Assembly (NCBI GenBank): GCA_021234155.1
Contig: JAJEKV010000100.1
Span: 93,088-157,087 of the forward strand
Length of the DNA: 64,000 nucleotides
From: Isoetes taiwanensis
Lineage: Eukaryota > Streptophyta > Lycopodiopsida > Isoetales > Isoetaceae
Direction of reading: 5' to 3'
The translations under genes and the position numbers were made by a program. Positions 35,390 through 47,169 of this stretch are shown piece after piece. Numbering within the stretch: position 1 is the first letter of the stretch; every line of letters begins with the position of its first letter. The notes under the pieces are model-generated. The model saw only the letters and a program-made list of their open reading frames with translations, did not search any database and was not told the origin of the DNA.

Positions 35390-36360
35390 GCAAATTTCTC
35401 AGAGCTTAATTCTACGTCTATTAGATTGGCCAACAATCCAATCCGACCAAAAATTTGAGCTCCATGATTAAATCGGTGGCCAGGCTAGGCACAGCTTCGC
35501 TCTCAGATTTCCGCTGATATTGAAAATCTGTAATATGGCCAAAAAGCATCAAGACAAACAACGAGATCGATAAGAGAGCGTAGCGACAACAAGAAGCAAT
35601 ACAAGCAGCATCTTAGAAAAAACAAGAATCGAAGTACAATTGCCCAAATCCAGGGGATAGCGAAATCCGAAACAAAAAACTTGGTGAGAGAGACGCACCT
35701 TCCAAGAGAATGATTAAGGGAAAATGCGTCAAGAAGAAGGCTGAGACGATGAGGCTGAGAAACGATCCGGTAGTGATGTCGGACAAGAGATTCGATGAAG
35801 CGAAAAAATCTTGGACAGGGGCATCTTGGACGAGGGAAGCAATGGACAGGGCATCTTGGACGAGGGAAGCAATGGACAAGGAAAGAGATTCTGCTGTGAG
35901 AAGACGCCGATAACGAGCCACAAGAAGGACGAGCACATATATAGTTGTTCGTCCCATCTTAGAATGACGATCCGAGGGCTCAGATCGATGCCATTTCTGA
36001 TAATTCTAACCAGCATTTGCAAGCAATGTATCATCAGTTGTATGTAGCTCATTGTAAAGTGTTAAATGATTGTAATTATCTTCATCAGTGTAATATTTAC
36101 TTGTCTACAAGGAGTAAGCATGCAGAAGAATTAGAAGCTGCAATCAAAAATCAAACCATTAGATGCTTTGCTCGGTAACATCTGCAAAGATCTGGTGAAG
36201 CTAAAGTTGTAGGGAACATCTTCGCCATAGCCGTTCTGCTGCTTGTTTAGCTTTCCTTGGATTCTTTAGCGGCTGTCGGCATGACCTGAAACCCTAAGGC
36301 TTAACCTAACCCTAACAGAGCATGACCAGTTCACGATCACGCAATGTGAATAGTAATTCT
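35390..36360. other. Unassigned stretch with a 33-bp duplication
   Basis: The plus frame 35710-35913 could encode a 67-residue charged peptide (MIKGKCVKKKAETMRLRN...). Its C-terminal half contains a duplicated 11-residue unit (ASWTREAMD(R/K)) from a 33-bp DNA duplication at about 35812-35880. I do not recognise it and it may be non-coding. Confidence 0.3.
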
Positions 36361-38060
36361 ATTGAGATTAAGGCAAGGATATGTTTTCGCCTGTGCCAAG
36401 GATTCAAACCCTTGATGCACCAAGAAGTGAGAACATCTTTTACCCTAAGAGAAAGCCAGTAAAAGCATCACATGTTGTAGCATTTACCCTGTTAGTTTTT
36501 CCTTTGCCAAAATCTGTAGCCCATAGTAGTGAAATTCTGACATTTTTCCGAAACTTAAATGAATTAGGGATGGAAAATAAAGGGTATTTCCATGTTAGTA
36601 TAACAGAGCTTAAGAGAAGACCTAAGCTAATATTTAATTACTGGCCACACCTCGTATTGGGTCCACTAACTAGTTTTTCCTTTGTCAAATTCTGTTACAT
36701 GAGATGGATGGAAAGTGGCATATATCTGGACCTCATATTATTGAGGGATGGAATACGAAAAGTAATTCCCTTGAAAAGAAAGCAAGGCTATATTCTTGCC
36801 TATGTCAAGAATTTAACCCCTTGATGCACCATGAACAGTGTACATCTATCACCCATGCTTCACATGTTGTAGCTTTAGCATGGCAATGTTACACCCAATG
36901 GTCAATTGAAAGTCCCTTGCTGGATTCTCCCTTGACATATTCTATTACACAAAATGAATGGAATCTGGCTGTGATCTGGACTGAAGGTGACTAAGGGATA
37001 AAATTTATAGTTGTATCCCGTTATGGTAAAACAGAGTTAAAGTTCAATCCTTTGCCAATGGGTCTACAACTTGATACTTCATATTATGTATGCATTTGTC
37101 AATGGTAACAAAGTGTTTGGAGAAGCAAAATATTGCCATTACTGGTTGCAACATTAAGTGGATAATGTTGCACACATATGGACCCTAGGAGCCAAGGTGC
37201 AATGTCAATGATATTTGGTCATGCTCATCCCATTATAGGCTACAGACCATTTACATGATCAAAAACAATTGTTTGAGCATTGAATGTCTGTTGAAGTAAA
37301 ATTGGAGTCCCTTATAACATTTATGAAACTATGAGAACCATTTCTCCACATATTGTCTGCTATGATAGGTTAATTGAGCATGCAGTTGAGCATAACATAT
37401 TTACTCATGGGTATACCTTGTTTTCTGTCAGGGATTCAATCCCTTGATGCACCATGAAGAATGAACTTATGTCACCCATGGGGAAAACCAGTAAAAGCAT
37501 CATGTTGTAGCATTTGCATGGTAATGTTACACCCAATGGTCATTTGAAAGCCCTTGTTGGATTCTCCTTTGACATATTCTATTACCCATGATCGATAGAG
37601 TACTATTGCTTTGGGCTTAAAGTGACTAAGGGAAGAAATTTACAGTTATGTCCTGTGACAGTAAAACATGGTTAAAGTTCAAGCCCTTGCAAATGTTTCA
37701 ACACTTGGATACTTCATATTAAGTATACATCTCTCAATGGTAGCAAAATGCATAGAGAAAAACAATATTGCCATATGTGGTTGCAACATTAACTAGATAA
37801 GGTTGCATCCAATAGGCACTTATATGGACCCTAGGAGCCTGGGATGCAACGTCTGAGATATTTATTTATGCTTATCCCATTACCATATTTGGGTTGAAGT
37901 AAAGCTAGAGCCCCCATAACTAGCATTTATGGAACTCAAAAACCATTTTCTCACATTTTGCTTGCTATGATAGGGAAATTGAGCATGCAGTTGAACATAA
38001 CCTATTTTTCAAGGGTTTTTATGGAAATACTAAGGTATGATTTTCCATATTTCAAGTTTT
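36360..38060. repeat. Degenerate tandem repeat, unit about 600-620 bp
   Basis: At least two full units and one shorter one. Anchors recur in order: 'cccttgatgcacca' at about 36408, 36820 and 37441; 'cacatgttgtagc' near 36468 and 36858; 'aatgttacacccaatggtca' near 36884 and 37523; 'gagcatgcagttga(g/a)cataac' near 37376 and 37984. It is mostly non-coding; the two longest frames are repeat-derived. Confidence 0.7.
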
Positions 38061-38250
38061 TATGGTTTTAATTCACACATTATTGGCCGTAATATCTTAT
38101 TGATTTTTTCAACGGCAGAGATGAGGCAGAGATGAAGTCCAAGATCTTGACCTTGGTCCTGACATCCTATTGGTTTAGGTTAAATCCTTTTTTTTTGTTT
38201 CCCACGTCAATTTTGGCACCTTATTTCTTGTCGCTTTACATTAAATTTTT

Positions 38251-38473
38251 ATCTTTTTTTTTTTCAAAAGTTTGTTTGGGTGTGTTATGGCAGATCTTGT
38301 GTTTTTTTGCTGGGAAGCAAAAAAAAAATCAAAAAACACGATGTGTAGCATATGAACCATTAGTAAGACTGTTCATATAATGGTGTACACATCGTGCTTT
38401 TTGATTTTTTTCCGAACAGAAAACACAAGAACTGCCATCTTTTCACCCAAACAAACTTTAAAAAAAAAAAGAT
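38251..38473. mobile_element. Fold-back MITE-like element
   Basis: A long imperfect inverted repeat. The left arm (about 38251-38365) reads 'tttttcaaaagtttgtttgg', 'atggcagatcttgtgttttt', 'aatcaaaaaacacgatgtgt'. The right arm (about 38370-38473) reads the same as its reverse complement. The loop is only a few bases around 38366. It is flanked by AT-rich sequence and no clear target-site duplication can be fixed. No coding capacity. Confidence 0.75.
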
Positions 38474-38479
38474 TATTAA

Positions 38480-39200
38480 TATAAAATTTTTTTTGGTGTG
38501 TTTATTTTTTGGTGTTTTTTTTGGTGTGTTTTTACGTGTTTTTTTTTTTTAATTAAATAATTTCATATAAGAAAATCATAAAACATAAAGCATAAGAGAC
38601 AACTTAAAATGCAATTTGCTCATGCACAAATGTATGTGCTTTAAATTATTTGGAACATACAAAGCTGTCATATGGAAGCATACAAAACATCTTTTATTTA
38701 GTTGGCCACTCTCCGAATAGCAAAACACCAAGCACAATGTTCTAGACACAACTCTATGCACCTATGGTGCGTGGGTGCTCTCGAAGCAGCATAGTCAATC
38801 CTTTAAGGTTTAGATTACTAAAAGAGCACTAACACGGTTCATCTCGACCACTCAACACACGCCGCTCGTGTGGAGACTTTCACACCAGTTCATCGTCCAT
38901 AGCGGTGAAGCATTCCTCAAGAATATCATAAACATTTTTTAATGAAACTTGCGCTCTAAGATGTTCCTTCCGCATGCTTCAGCCATCTCAATGCATCAAA
39001 AATGGGCCATTCTCAACGCGTCTAAAACATTCTCTAATGCATTATCAATTTCCTTTTTGCTCATCAATCGAGCCATCCGGAATCAACATCTATGAAGGGG
39101 GTAAAGAGTGATTTACTAAGTTCATCAATGTCCTTGTTTGCACCTACACACACATGAACAAGTAATTCGATCAATAATATGATAAAATAATAAAATAGAG
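38480..39200. other. Non-coding stretch
   Basis: T-rich at its start, then sequence with no recognised family. The last part may hold the C-terminal coding tail of the minus-strand HUH-Rep-like copy. Confidence 0.3.
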
Positions 39201-39229
39201 AAAATACTACATATTCAAAAAGCATTACT

Positions 39230-40631
39230 ATGCCTAAGAAATAGATAAAGAATGATCTTTAAAATTTAAGGGGATGTAATCTTGAAGGAGGAAATCGGGG
39301 ATCCTCGGTGGAAAGAAGGTGGGGGGTCTCTTGTTCATACTCGGTGTCCTCCACGTGCAAGGTTCTGGAATCTACGTGTCATAACCATCATCAAGAGAAT
39401 CGCTCACGCTTTGACTAGAGAGGGGAGTGCATGAGCCATCAAGCTCATCTAATTTTTCTCGGCATCGTTCTCATCATCCCAAACCCTTCAGCCTTCTTTT
39501 CCCACTCTCACAGTATGGGAACAACGTCACTAGGTAGACCATAGAGATACTTGGCGTACATCTTTGATGGAGGCCAGTGTGGGTGTGAGAGGGTCATGCT
39601 TCCGCTTCCAACTCGCTCTTGGCTAATGTGTGTGCGGGATTGGATGGGAACACCCAAGCACTAGATAGAATAAACTTTTCGGTTCTTAACATCCGTGCTA
39701 TGGTGTAGCACAAACTAGGGTTCTTTGCTTTCTTCCATGGTACAATATGAAATGCTTGGCGCGCTGCATCAAGTTTCGATTGTCTAGCGTGACACAATCC
39801 CTTGATTTCACCTGCTCCATATAAGGCATACTTATTCTTGCCTTTCTCCATTTCCTCTGCACTAACCCCTTTGGCATAGTACTTAAAATGCATTTTGCCC
39901 ATATCCTTAAGGCAATATCCAAGCATGCCGTCGAAACAATGGCGTGTGTCCTTTAGAGCCTTGCATGATTACTCCGCCAGGGTTTATGCTCAACCCAATC
40001 CGAGCAGCATGCTTGAGGCGGGAGTTGGATGAATTAGGGGTTGTCATCTCCATCCACGAAAACACACCGCGGATGCAAATGGTCCAACTTCGATCCCGGC
40101 TCTGTGAAACCATTCTGCTTCTTCTGTCGATTGTCAAGAACACCACACCTTCAAGTATATTTCCTCCCGGATGTCCCCTGCACGCAATGCTACGGTGGAC
40201 GCTTAAGTCAAAGGACACTAGAAGCCCGTGAACTAGGCTTCTTCCCCTTTGCTTTGTTGGCTTTGGCCTTCGACGCTTCTCCTCAAAAAGCCTTTTCTTC
40301 TAGATCCCCTGAGCCTTAAGCTTCTCCCTCCCTTCTCCTTAGCGGCGTTGCTTTTCTTTCGTTCTTCTGAAACCCTAGCAAACTCGCTGCTTTCTGGCTT
40401 TCGCATATCATGAAGAGTTATCTCCTTCTTTGGCCTGCCCCTCTTCCTCCCAATGATTAAAGGTTTCTCAGGGGCTAAAGGTGCATCAGGTTCTTCCTCT
40501 TCCTCAACAAAGCTGGATTTATGGAAATAAGGGGCTGCAAAAGAAGAAAAACTTGCATCCAGCCCTAGCGAGTAGCTTGGTTCCAGCTGTTTTCCGCAAC
40601 CGCCTTCCTCATCTAAGCAAACTCGTTGCAC
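39230..40631 (-). pseudogene. Decayed HUH-endonuclease (Rep-like) element gene, copy 2
   Basis: Minus-strand relative of the gene at 22.6-23.5 kb. The N-terminal frame (40631-40233) is charged and contains an AT-hook-like RKRGRPKK (40425-40448). The motif II region has His codons for HLH at 40073-40081, then a one-base frameshift into RGVFSW. Motif III GYCLKD lies at 39903-39920, in a clean frame through GKMHFKYYAKGVSAEEMEKG and EKFILSSAWVFPSN to 39594. A further tail (WPPSKMYAKYLYGLPSDV, then KRPPTFFPPRIPDFLLQDY) is readable to about 39250 with stops. The 29 or so residues around motif III align with copy 1 at most conserved positions. Breaks near 40060, 39950 and 39590 indicate a dead copy or unrecognised introns. 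Confidence 0.6.
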
Positions 40632-40639
40632 AAATGGCC

Positions 40640-41260
40640 GGACTTGGGCTTGCTTCTTAAAAATTCATTGTGTCTAGAGGCTTGGTTGGAAAGGAACGTA
40701 AGTTTGGATTTGGATTTGATTTCAATGAGAAATGGTGCTTGGAAAATAACAAAAGGTTTGGATTTCGATTTGGATTTCAGTATGAAGAACAGAACAAACC
40801 TGAAGGTGATGGCTGTGTCGGAGTTGCATGGGCCATGGTAGACAGGTTCAAGTGGAGGATCTCGGATCTGTAATCAGAAAGAAACTCTGATCTTCTGTGA
40901 CAGAAATGGGTGTTTTGTGAATAGGAAAGGGCCGAAAATGGATTGTTCGAGCAGATCGAAGCTTTAAAAATCTCAACCAAAATTAACTTCTACCAAAAAG
41001 AAACCCTGACCCAAATCTGTGATCCATCGCTAAACTCTGATCTTTTTTGTGAAATTGGCTGCTTTCTGAATTGGCTTGGCCGAAATTGGCTTGGGCCGAA
41101 ACCTGTGGCTACGGTTTAAAAAGCTGATCGACGGTTTTGTGGCTACGGTTTTGATGGACGATGCAGCCACGGTTTTGATGGACGATGGTCGCTGCATAAT
41201 TAGAACCCCAAATTAGAACCCTAAATTTAAAACAATGGTTTAAAACAAAAAACATTTCCA
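40640..41260. other. Leader side of the copy-2 Rep-like gene
   Basis: No supported coding sequence. It includes a small duplication of 'cacggttttgatggacgatg' at about 41140-41190. It probably contains the 5' end of the minus-strand Rep-like gene. Confidence 0.35.
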
Positions 41261-41995
41261 ATGGTTCCAAAAAAACCCCAAACAACCATGCCAATGGTTA
41301 ACCAAGGCATTTTTCAATTTTTCTTTTTCTTTCCCCCACCAAAAATCGAAATAATCATTTGGGAACCTTATTGTTTCTTCCTTGCTTGTTTCTTGGCGTT
41401 GTGCTCATCTTGTAGTTTTATAGATCTTGGATTGCAGCTCTCCAAAGCAATTTGTTGTATATTTTGTTTGCTTACTAAGTATTTTGACGGGTTAATATTT
41501 GGGAAGATATCATTGTTAGAGCCCATGTTCACGAAGGCCTGGGGCATCTTCCAATATCACACATTGGATAACATTAAGAATACATGGCAAGTTGGTGCCA
41601 AGTTCCATGGCATCCCCGAGCTTTATATCAGGCAATGCATATCAGCATGCAAATGCAACACCAAGCATGTGATGCCCACTAAGAATGCAGATTTATTTAA
41701 TTACGAGAAGGACGTGCCCATTGCCTCCTTTGATGCTCGCTTGGAGGAATTGCAAGTAGAGCATAGAGTTAGGTTGTTTCGTCGCCATTGTAGGGTGTGG
41801 ATAAATGATATGCAATGTGTTGACTATATATGCCATAGAGGAGGCAAAGTTCGAAGGTCTGGATTGCAAGGAGAGAGGCAAACTAGACGAAGTTTCAAGG
41901 CACAATGTGGATTTAGACTTCGTACAATCTCTCCAGTTAATCTTGCTCAGGATGGCTCTAGCATTGCCAAGATACGTATACGCACTGGTGATAAT
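41261..41995 (+). CDS. Hypothetical ORF truncated by an LTR insertion
   Basis: An open plus-strand frame from ATG 41261. Its first 65 codons are low-complexity or hydrophobic (FQFFFFFPPP). The part after about 41510 looks more protein-like (LEPMFTKAWGIFQYHTLDNI, then FHGIPELYIRQCISACKCNT and RLFRRHCRVWINDMQCVDYI). I do not recognise the family. The frame enters the LTR at 41996 and its last 21 codons are LTR sequence, so the retrotransposon array interrupts or caps it. It may also be a chance ORF. Confidence 0.3.
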
Positions 41996-42584
41996 TGTTT
42001 ATGGTCTGGGTTCAGGAACTCCTGGAAGACAGCCCTCTGTGAGGACCTGTGGATCTAACAGGAGAATCCGGGGGACTATGTCACGTGGGATTTGCAAGAA
42101 GAGAACAAGAAGAAGAAAACAGAACAAAGAGAACAATGAGAGGAAAATGATAAGCTTCCTTGATATCAACGATGAACATACATGAGCTCTCGCAATCGAA
42201 AGAAGACTGAAAAGAGACAAGACTCAAAACTCATCTAAAAACTCATGTGCTAGCTCTACTCATATATATAGTACAATGGCCTTTGGCCCAATATAGACAC
42301 CCTGACTGATCTCGGTGCGCTCTCGGAAGGAGGCCTGATGGTGAATGCTCGCTGTGCCTCTTGAAAAGCCTCGAATCACGCCGACGCTGACGCCGGTGGA
42401 CGGGCCGTCACTTGTCCGAAAGTGGCGCCCTCTTGGGCGAGACCGTGCTTTATTTCGCGTGGTCCGGCCGCTTGGTCTTCTGTTGGGCCTTTGACGACTG
42501 ACCTGTGCCTGCCTGTGGGTCCTTGTTCTTGACCTGGTCCGTCGTATGCATGAATAGTCCTGTACCAGGAGGCACAGGACTGTA
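41996..42584 (-). repeat. LTR A (outermost, partial at its 5' edge)
   Basis: One of four copies of a 550-605 bp repeat. On the minus strand the LTR runs from TGTTAG to ...AAACA. Here the inner edge lacks the TGTTAGTCC start and abuts LTR B directly. It contains the ATATATATA promoter-like box at about 42262-42270. Confidence 0.85.
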
Positions 42585-43137
42585 CCTGGAAGACAGCCCT
42601 CTGTGAGGACCTGTGGATCTAACAGGAGAATCCGTGGGACTATGTCACACGGGATTTGCAAGAAGAGAACAAGAAGAAGAAAACAGAACAAAGAGAACAA
42701 TGAGAGGAAAATGATAAGCTTCCTTGATATCAACGATGAACATACATGAGCTCTGCGCAATCGAGAGAAGACTGAAAAGAGACAAGACTCAAAACTCATC
42801 TCCAAACTCATGTGCTAGCTCTACTCATATATATAGTACAATGGCCTTTGGCACAATATAGACACTCTAACTGATCTCGGTGCCGACTCCTGGAAGGAGG
42901 CCTGATTTGCAGGAATGCTGGCGGTGCCTCTTGAAAAGCTCGAATTGCCGGACGCCGACGCTGGTGGTGACGGCCGTCACTTGGCGCCTCTGGTAGCAGA
43001 CCCGTGCTTTGATCGCGTGGTTCGCTGTTTGGTCTTCAAGGCCTTTGACGACCGACACGCGGCTGCTGTGGGTCCTTGTTCTTGACCTGGTCCGTCTCGT
43101 GCATGAATAGTCCCCACTGGGAGGCATGGGACTAACA
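42585..43137 (-). repeat. LTR B (3' LTR of element copy 1)
   Basis: Begins on the minus strand TGTTAGTCC at 43137. It lacks about 25 bp of the usual terminal end and is fused to LTR A. A TATA-like ATATATATA lies at 42837-42845. It follows a purine tract at 43138-43147 (minus ggtgggggag), the polypurine tract. Confidence 0.88.
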
Positions 43138-43147
43138 CTCCCCCACC
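43138..43147 (-). promoter_or_regulatory. Polypurine tract of element copy 1
   Basis: Minus-strand ggtgggggag directly before the TGTTAG start of LTR B. It is the expected primer site for plus-strand DNA synthesis. Confidence 0.75.
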
Positions 43148-43149
43148 AA

Positions 43150-46109
43150 ACACTCGAAGTGAAGAAAAAGGAGGAAGTGTTTCGAGGGCTGGAAGCCATC
43201 TGCTCTGAAAGTGATCCTCACGGGGAGTGAGGACGCCGCACCATTATGGTATTTGCCAATGAGATCCCGGTGTGTTTGTAGAGCGGGAGGAGTGTTGAGG
43301 CCAAAGGCGTGAATCTGCGTCAATGAGAAAACGAGATCGCATACCATGTCTTCAAAGGGCAAACATGGGCGTCTGAAGAAACAAACCGACATTCCATGAG
43401 GAGGCAGGTCGGGGCGAGGCCGAAGGCACCGACACCGCATTCGAAAAATGGAAAATGGACGCCGATTTAAGGAGCCGAAGCAAGATGCATTTTAGAGCAG
43501 CACAAAACCACGCTTTGAAGGTGGTGAAGGATACGGTGAGGTAAATTGCATTCTGCAAGAAGGTGTCAAGACCATGTAGCGCATCGCCAGGCGCTGCCAA
43601 CCACGCTCATTTGCAATATAGATCCAATTCATGGTGTTATCAAAGTGGCACCTTCCTCCCAATTGGAGCGGTGAACAAAGCGGGGATCCCAATCGGAGAT
43701 CCGGCCGAGATCCGAGGTGGAGTCCATCCGGCATGGCCATCCATGACCTTTGTCCAAAAGGGAAGACGCCAATGTCGAAGTCGGGAACTCGGGCGTGGAG
43801 GAACACCGAGGGGAAGCATAGGGAGAGGGAACCATGCCCGTGGGCGTGGGTTCTTGAGCCCGCCCGAGAATCACCGACAAGGGCCGGATCAAGAGCTTGA
43901 CACCAACCCATCCCGACGCAGGCAGAGAGAGTTGACGGAGGGCTATCCCACTGTGGGGGCGGTCTTGCTATCCAAGAGCACGAATTGATTGTAACGGCGA
44001 GGTGTTGCATATAAATTTGTGCATAGGGAAGATCCTCGGGACCCCGATACCAGTGATTTGTTGCGCACTTCCGCTTAGCCGGAGAGGTAAATGATGTGCA
44101 AGCTTCAGGCATGTACTCTTGATGAAGAGCGTGGGTTTTGAGCATGATCGGTGAGATAGGGGTTGTTATCCCGAAGCAACCATTGAAAAGTGGGGTCACC
44201 CGAAAGTGCCAAGTGGCCCATCCCGAAAGCTCTCACGTGTATCACCCGGATAGAAATCATGAAAATGTAAGCCATGGGCTAAACAATAAGGTGATGAAGT
44301 CCGGATCGTCGCTGATGAATGAGATCAAAGACCAAAAGGGCCAAAGATAAACCTTTGTCTTCAATGGAGAGTTCGGCCAGATCGAAGAAAATCTGCAGAG
44401 TGCGGGGTGAACATCCACAGGTCCATCAGCCCCATGCCGCCGGAAGAAAGAGGTAGCGGCGGGCAACCACATAATCATGATAGCAGGAAGGAACTGGAAA
44501 ATCAGCGAGGCGGGCTTAACGATGGTGATATAGCCGTCCGGTTTGGTTCGAGCCTCATCGCCAGACCGGAATAGCTTGTTTGTGGCTGTTGTTCGAGGTC
44601 CGCGGATCCGTGGTCCTTTTTCTAACGGAAAGGCACGTGGCCCGGTCGCGGACCCGTTCTAAGAAGTGTTAACCTGTGAGGAGGATTGCCCGGGAGCATT
44701 GAGTCGGAAAAGCCTGGCAATCTCCGGCGTCATCAGAAGTTTGTTTTTGAACCTCCGTAAGCCGATCTTGGAGGGATGTGGAGTCGAGAAGTATTGGGGT
44801 GGAGAGCCGAGTCAAAAAGAGGCAATTTGGCGGCGTCCACGCCTGTAAGGTTTTGAACCTGAAGTGCTGTAATTGTCACAAAGCTCGAGTACAAGGCATC
44901 AAGCTTAGCAATATCTTTCTCCTGGCACTCAAGAGTATCTTTGGACTTTTATCTTGCTCAATAAGTCCTGAATTTCTGATTGGAGTTGAGCCCTGATCCG
45001 TAAAGTAGGCTCGGTCTGATCATGCACTTTTTGAGATCTATCTGGCCTGTAAGAGAGCTCCGTGCTTGTCTTGAAGTTGGGCCTCCAAAGTTGCAAACTT
45101 GGTGTGGCAGCTTGAAGGTCACGGTGAACCGTGACCGAGGCCTCGGGGCGTTTGAACCCCATTCATAAGAGCTTCTTGGGATTCTTGTAACTTGAGAACA
45201 AATTGGCTTGAGCATCCTGGCGATCTTCGATACAACAAGCGGCGAGGGTGTTGTGGTGGTGGAGCCTGCTGTTGCCTAGTTTGCGATGTTTGTGAGACAT
45301 GATGTGAACTGGAAGGCTTGGATTTTGTAGCGGAGGAGGAGGCAGTGACATGTGAGTGCGCGGAATGTTGACATGACCAGAGAGGGGAAGGGTGTGACGA
45401 TACAACTTGGTGAGTCCGAGGAAGGACCGTGAGTGGAATCATGAGAATGAGGAGGTGTGGAAGGAAAGTAATGCCGGATGATGGCTTGAAGGTGGCCTCC
45501 CACGAAGCGAGAAATAGAAGTGGCAGCGAAGGCGGTCAACTTCTTGAAGAAGCGCGGTAGAACATTAATTGGGGCCAATCAATGTGGTTGTTGGAGTGAG
45601 TAGCGGTGAACGCGATATTATAGAAAGCTTATTGATATGGGTGTTCTTGATAGAATACCCAAGGAACTTGCGCCCGCGAAACTTAACAAAAGTTTCATGA
45701 GGCTTGTCGATATTTGTCGGCGATGCACATTGGCGTGATAAGGAGGTGCACCAAACTTCGTGACATCTAGATCCGTATGGCGAGACCAAGATAAACAAAG
45801 GGTTTGCAAAAGGAATATGGAATACCTCGAAATCAAGTGTTGCGTTAGCGAAATGGTGGTGCCATCGACCCGTTGTGGTGTATCCATGCGTTGCTGTTGG
45901 CGATATTGGCTATGAACTGCTTCAAGCGGGTCGGGATTTGGGCGGAAGTTCCATTTGAGAGAATTAAGTAAAGCTTACATGCTTGCGACTTCCACGATTA
46001 GAGGGCCAACAAGGGCTTCACGGGAAAGTAGGCGTCAAGAAAGATACCATTCGAAAAAGAGCCGTTCCCCGGAGCGGTAGCGAAGTGTAGAAAATTTTGG
46101 TGCAGCCAT
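43150..46109 (-). pseudogene. Post-pol coding region, copy 1 (function unknown)
   Basis: Starts at ATG 46109 with MAAPKFSTLRYR and extends about 3 kb in broken frames toward the 3' LTR. Readable blocks include TSLMKLLLSFA, NTHINKLSI, TLIGPN, GGHLQAIIRHYFPSTPPHSH and HDSTHGPSSDSP, FGQRSWMAMPDGLHLGSR and MNWIYIANERGWQRLA. The same blocks recur in copy 2. No signal peptide, fusion peptide or transmembrane helix is convincing, so calling it envelope-like would rest on position alone. Frames break every 60-250 bp. Confidence 0.5.
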
Positions 46110-47169
46110 GGCAAAGATTTCACGGGAAAAAAAACAGTGATTCAAAATGAGGACGGCGCAAAGAACGGAGGAACCGAAAAGTATGAAGCGAGGGAAAAAA
46201 AAGGTTTAAGCCGCTCGAAATGGAAGCGAAGGGGCATGATAAAGGACCTAAACGGCAACCGTTGATAAAGTGCCAGTGTTGAAAAAGATGTCAAGGATCA
46301 CGATTGAGAGGCAAAATTTAGCTAAGTCCCCGCAACAAAAAGGAGAAACAATGAACGGTGGAGATGAGACGTGAAGAGAATGATCGGATGTGACAGTGGC
46401 CAAAGGACACATAGTAATGTTTGACGGTATGAAAAGAACAATGGCATTTAATCTTCGCAAGTGGGATATCATTAAAGCGAATGTGTCGAGAGGGTACCCT
46501 TGCTAGATATGCGGCGGAGAAGAGATTCTCGGTTTAAGAAACGGTTTTTGCATTGCAAACACGTTGGCGATTGTTTTTGATTGGTCCACGTCGACAAGGA
46601 GGTCCTCGGTTGGCTATATAAGACGGCCGGGTGAAGCGAAAGGCATCAGATGGCTCGGCATAGGCTGGTTCTTTGGTTTTGAGCGAAGCGCACTATGCCC
46701 ACCAACCGCTGTCGAGTGGATTACTTGCAAATGAATTATGCGGACCTGGCATTTGCCACAATCGTGGCTTCGAGAATGGATGGTGGTGTTCGGGATGGCT
46801 GAACATCCGATCCTCATACCAACGGAATGGAGGTGGTTACGCACCTTATTTGGGACCACGGCGAGAACCTCTACCACCTCCTCGCATCACCTGCGCTCAG
46901 ACCCCGGGTAGAGGGTTTTTCCTCTTAGGTTTTTAGTAGATAGGGGCTCGAGCCCATTTTTTTGTATATAGGGCGGTGCCCATAGCGGAAATATTTGAGA
47001 ACGTGCCCACATTTTGTAAAAAATCCACCTATAATATAATATGCCACCGTTTTAGCCACTATCATTTGTGTTTTGCTTCTTGAGCTGTATCGTTTGTTGA
47101 TTTTCGCTTTTACGTTGTGATGAAATGTTTTGGCGAAAGCCATTAACGGTGTAGGTAATGGGTGCCATC

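Noticed and set aside
36290-36320. Telomere-like 'taaccctaac'
   Set aside because: Only one or two units; too short to be an interstitial telomere tract.
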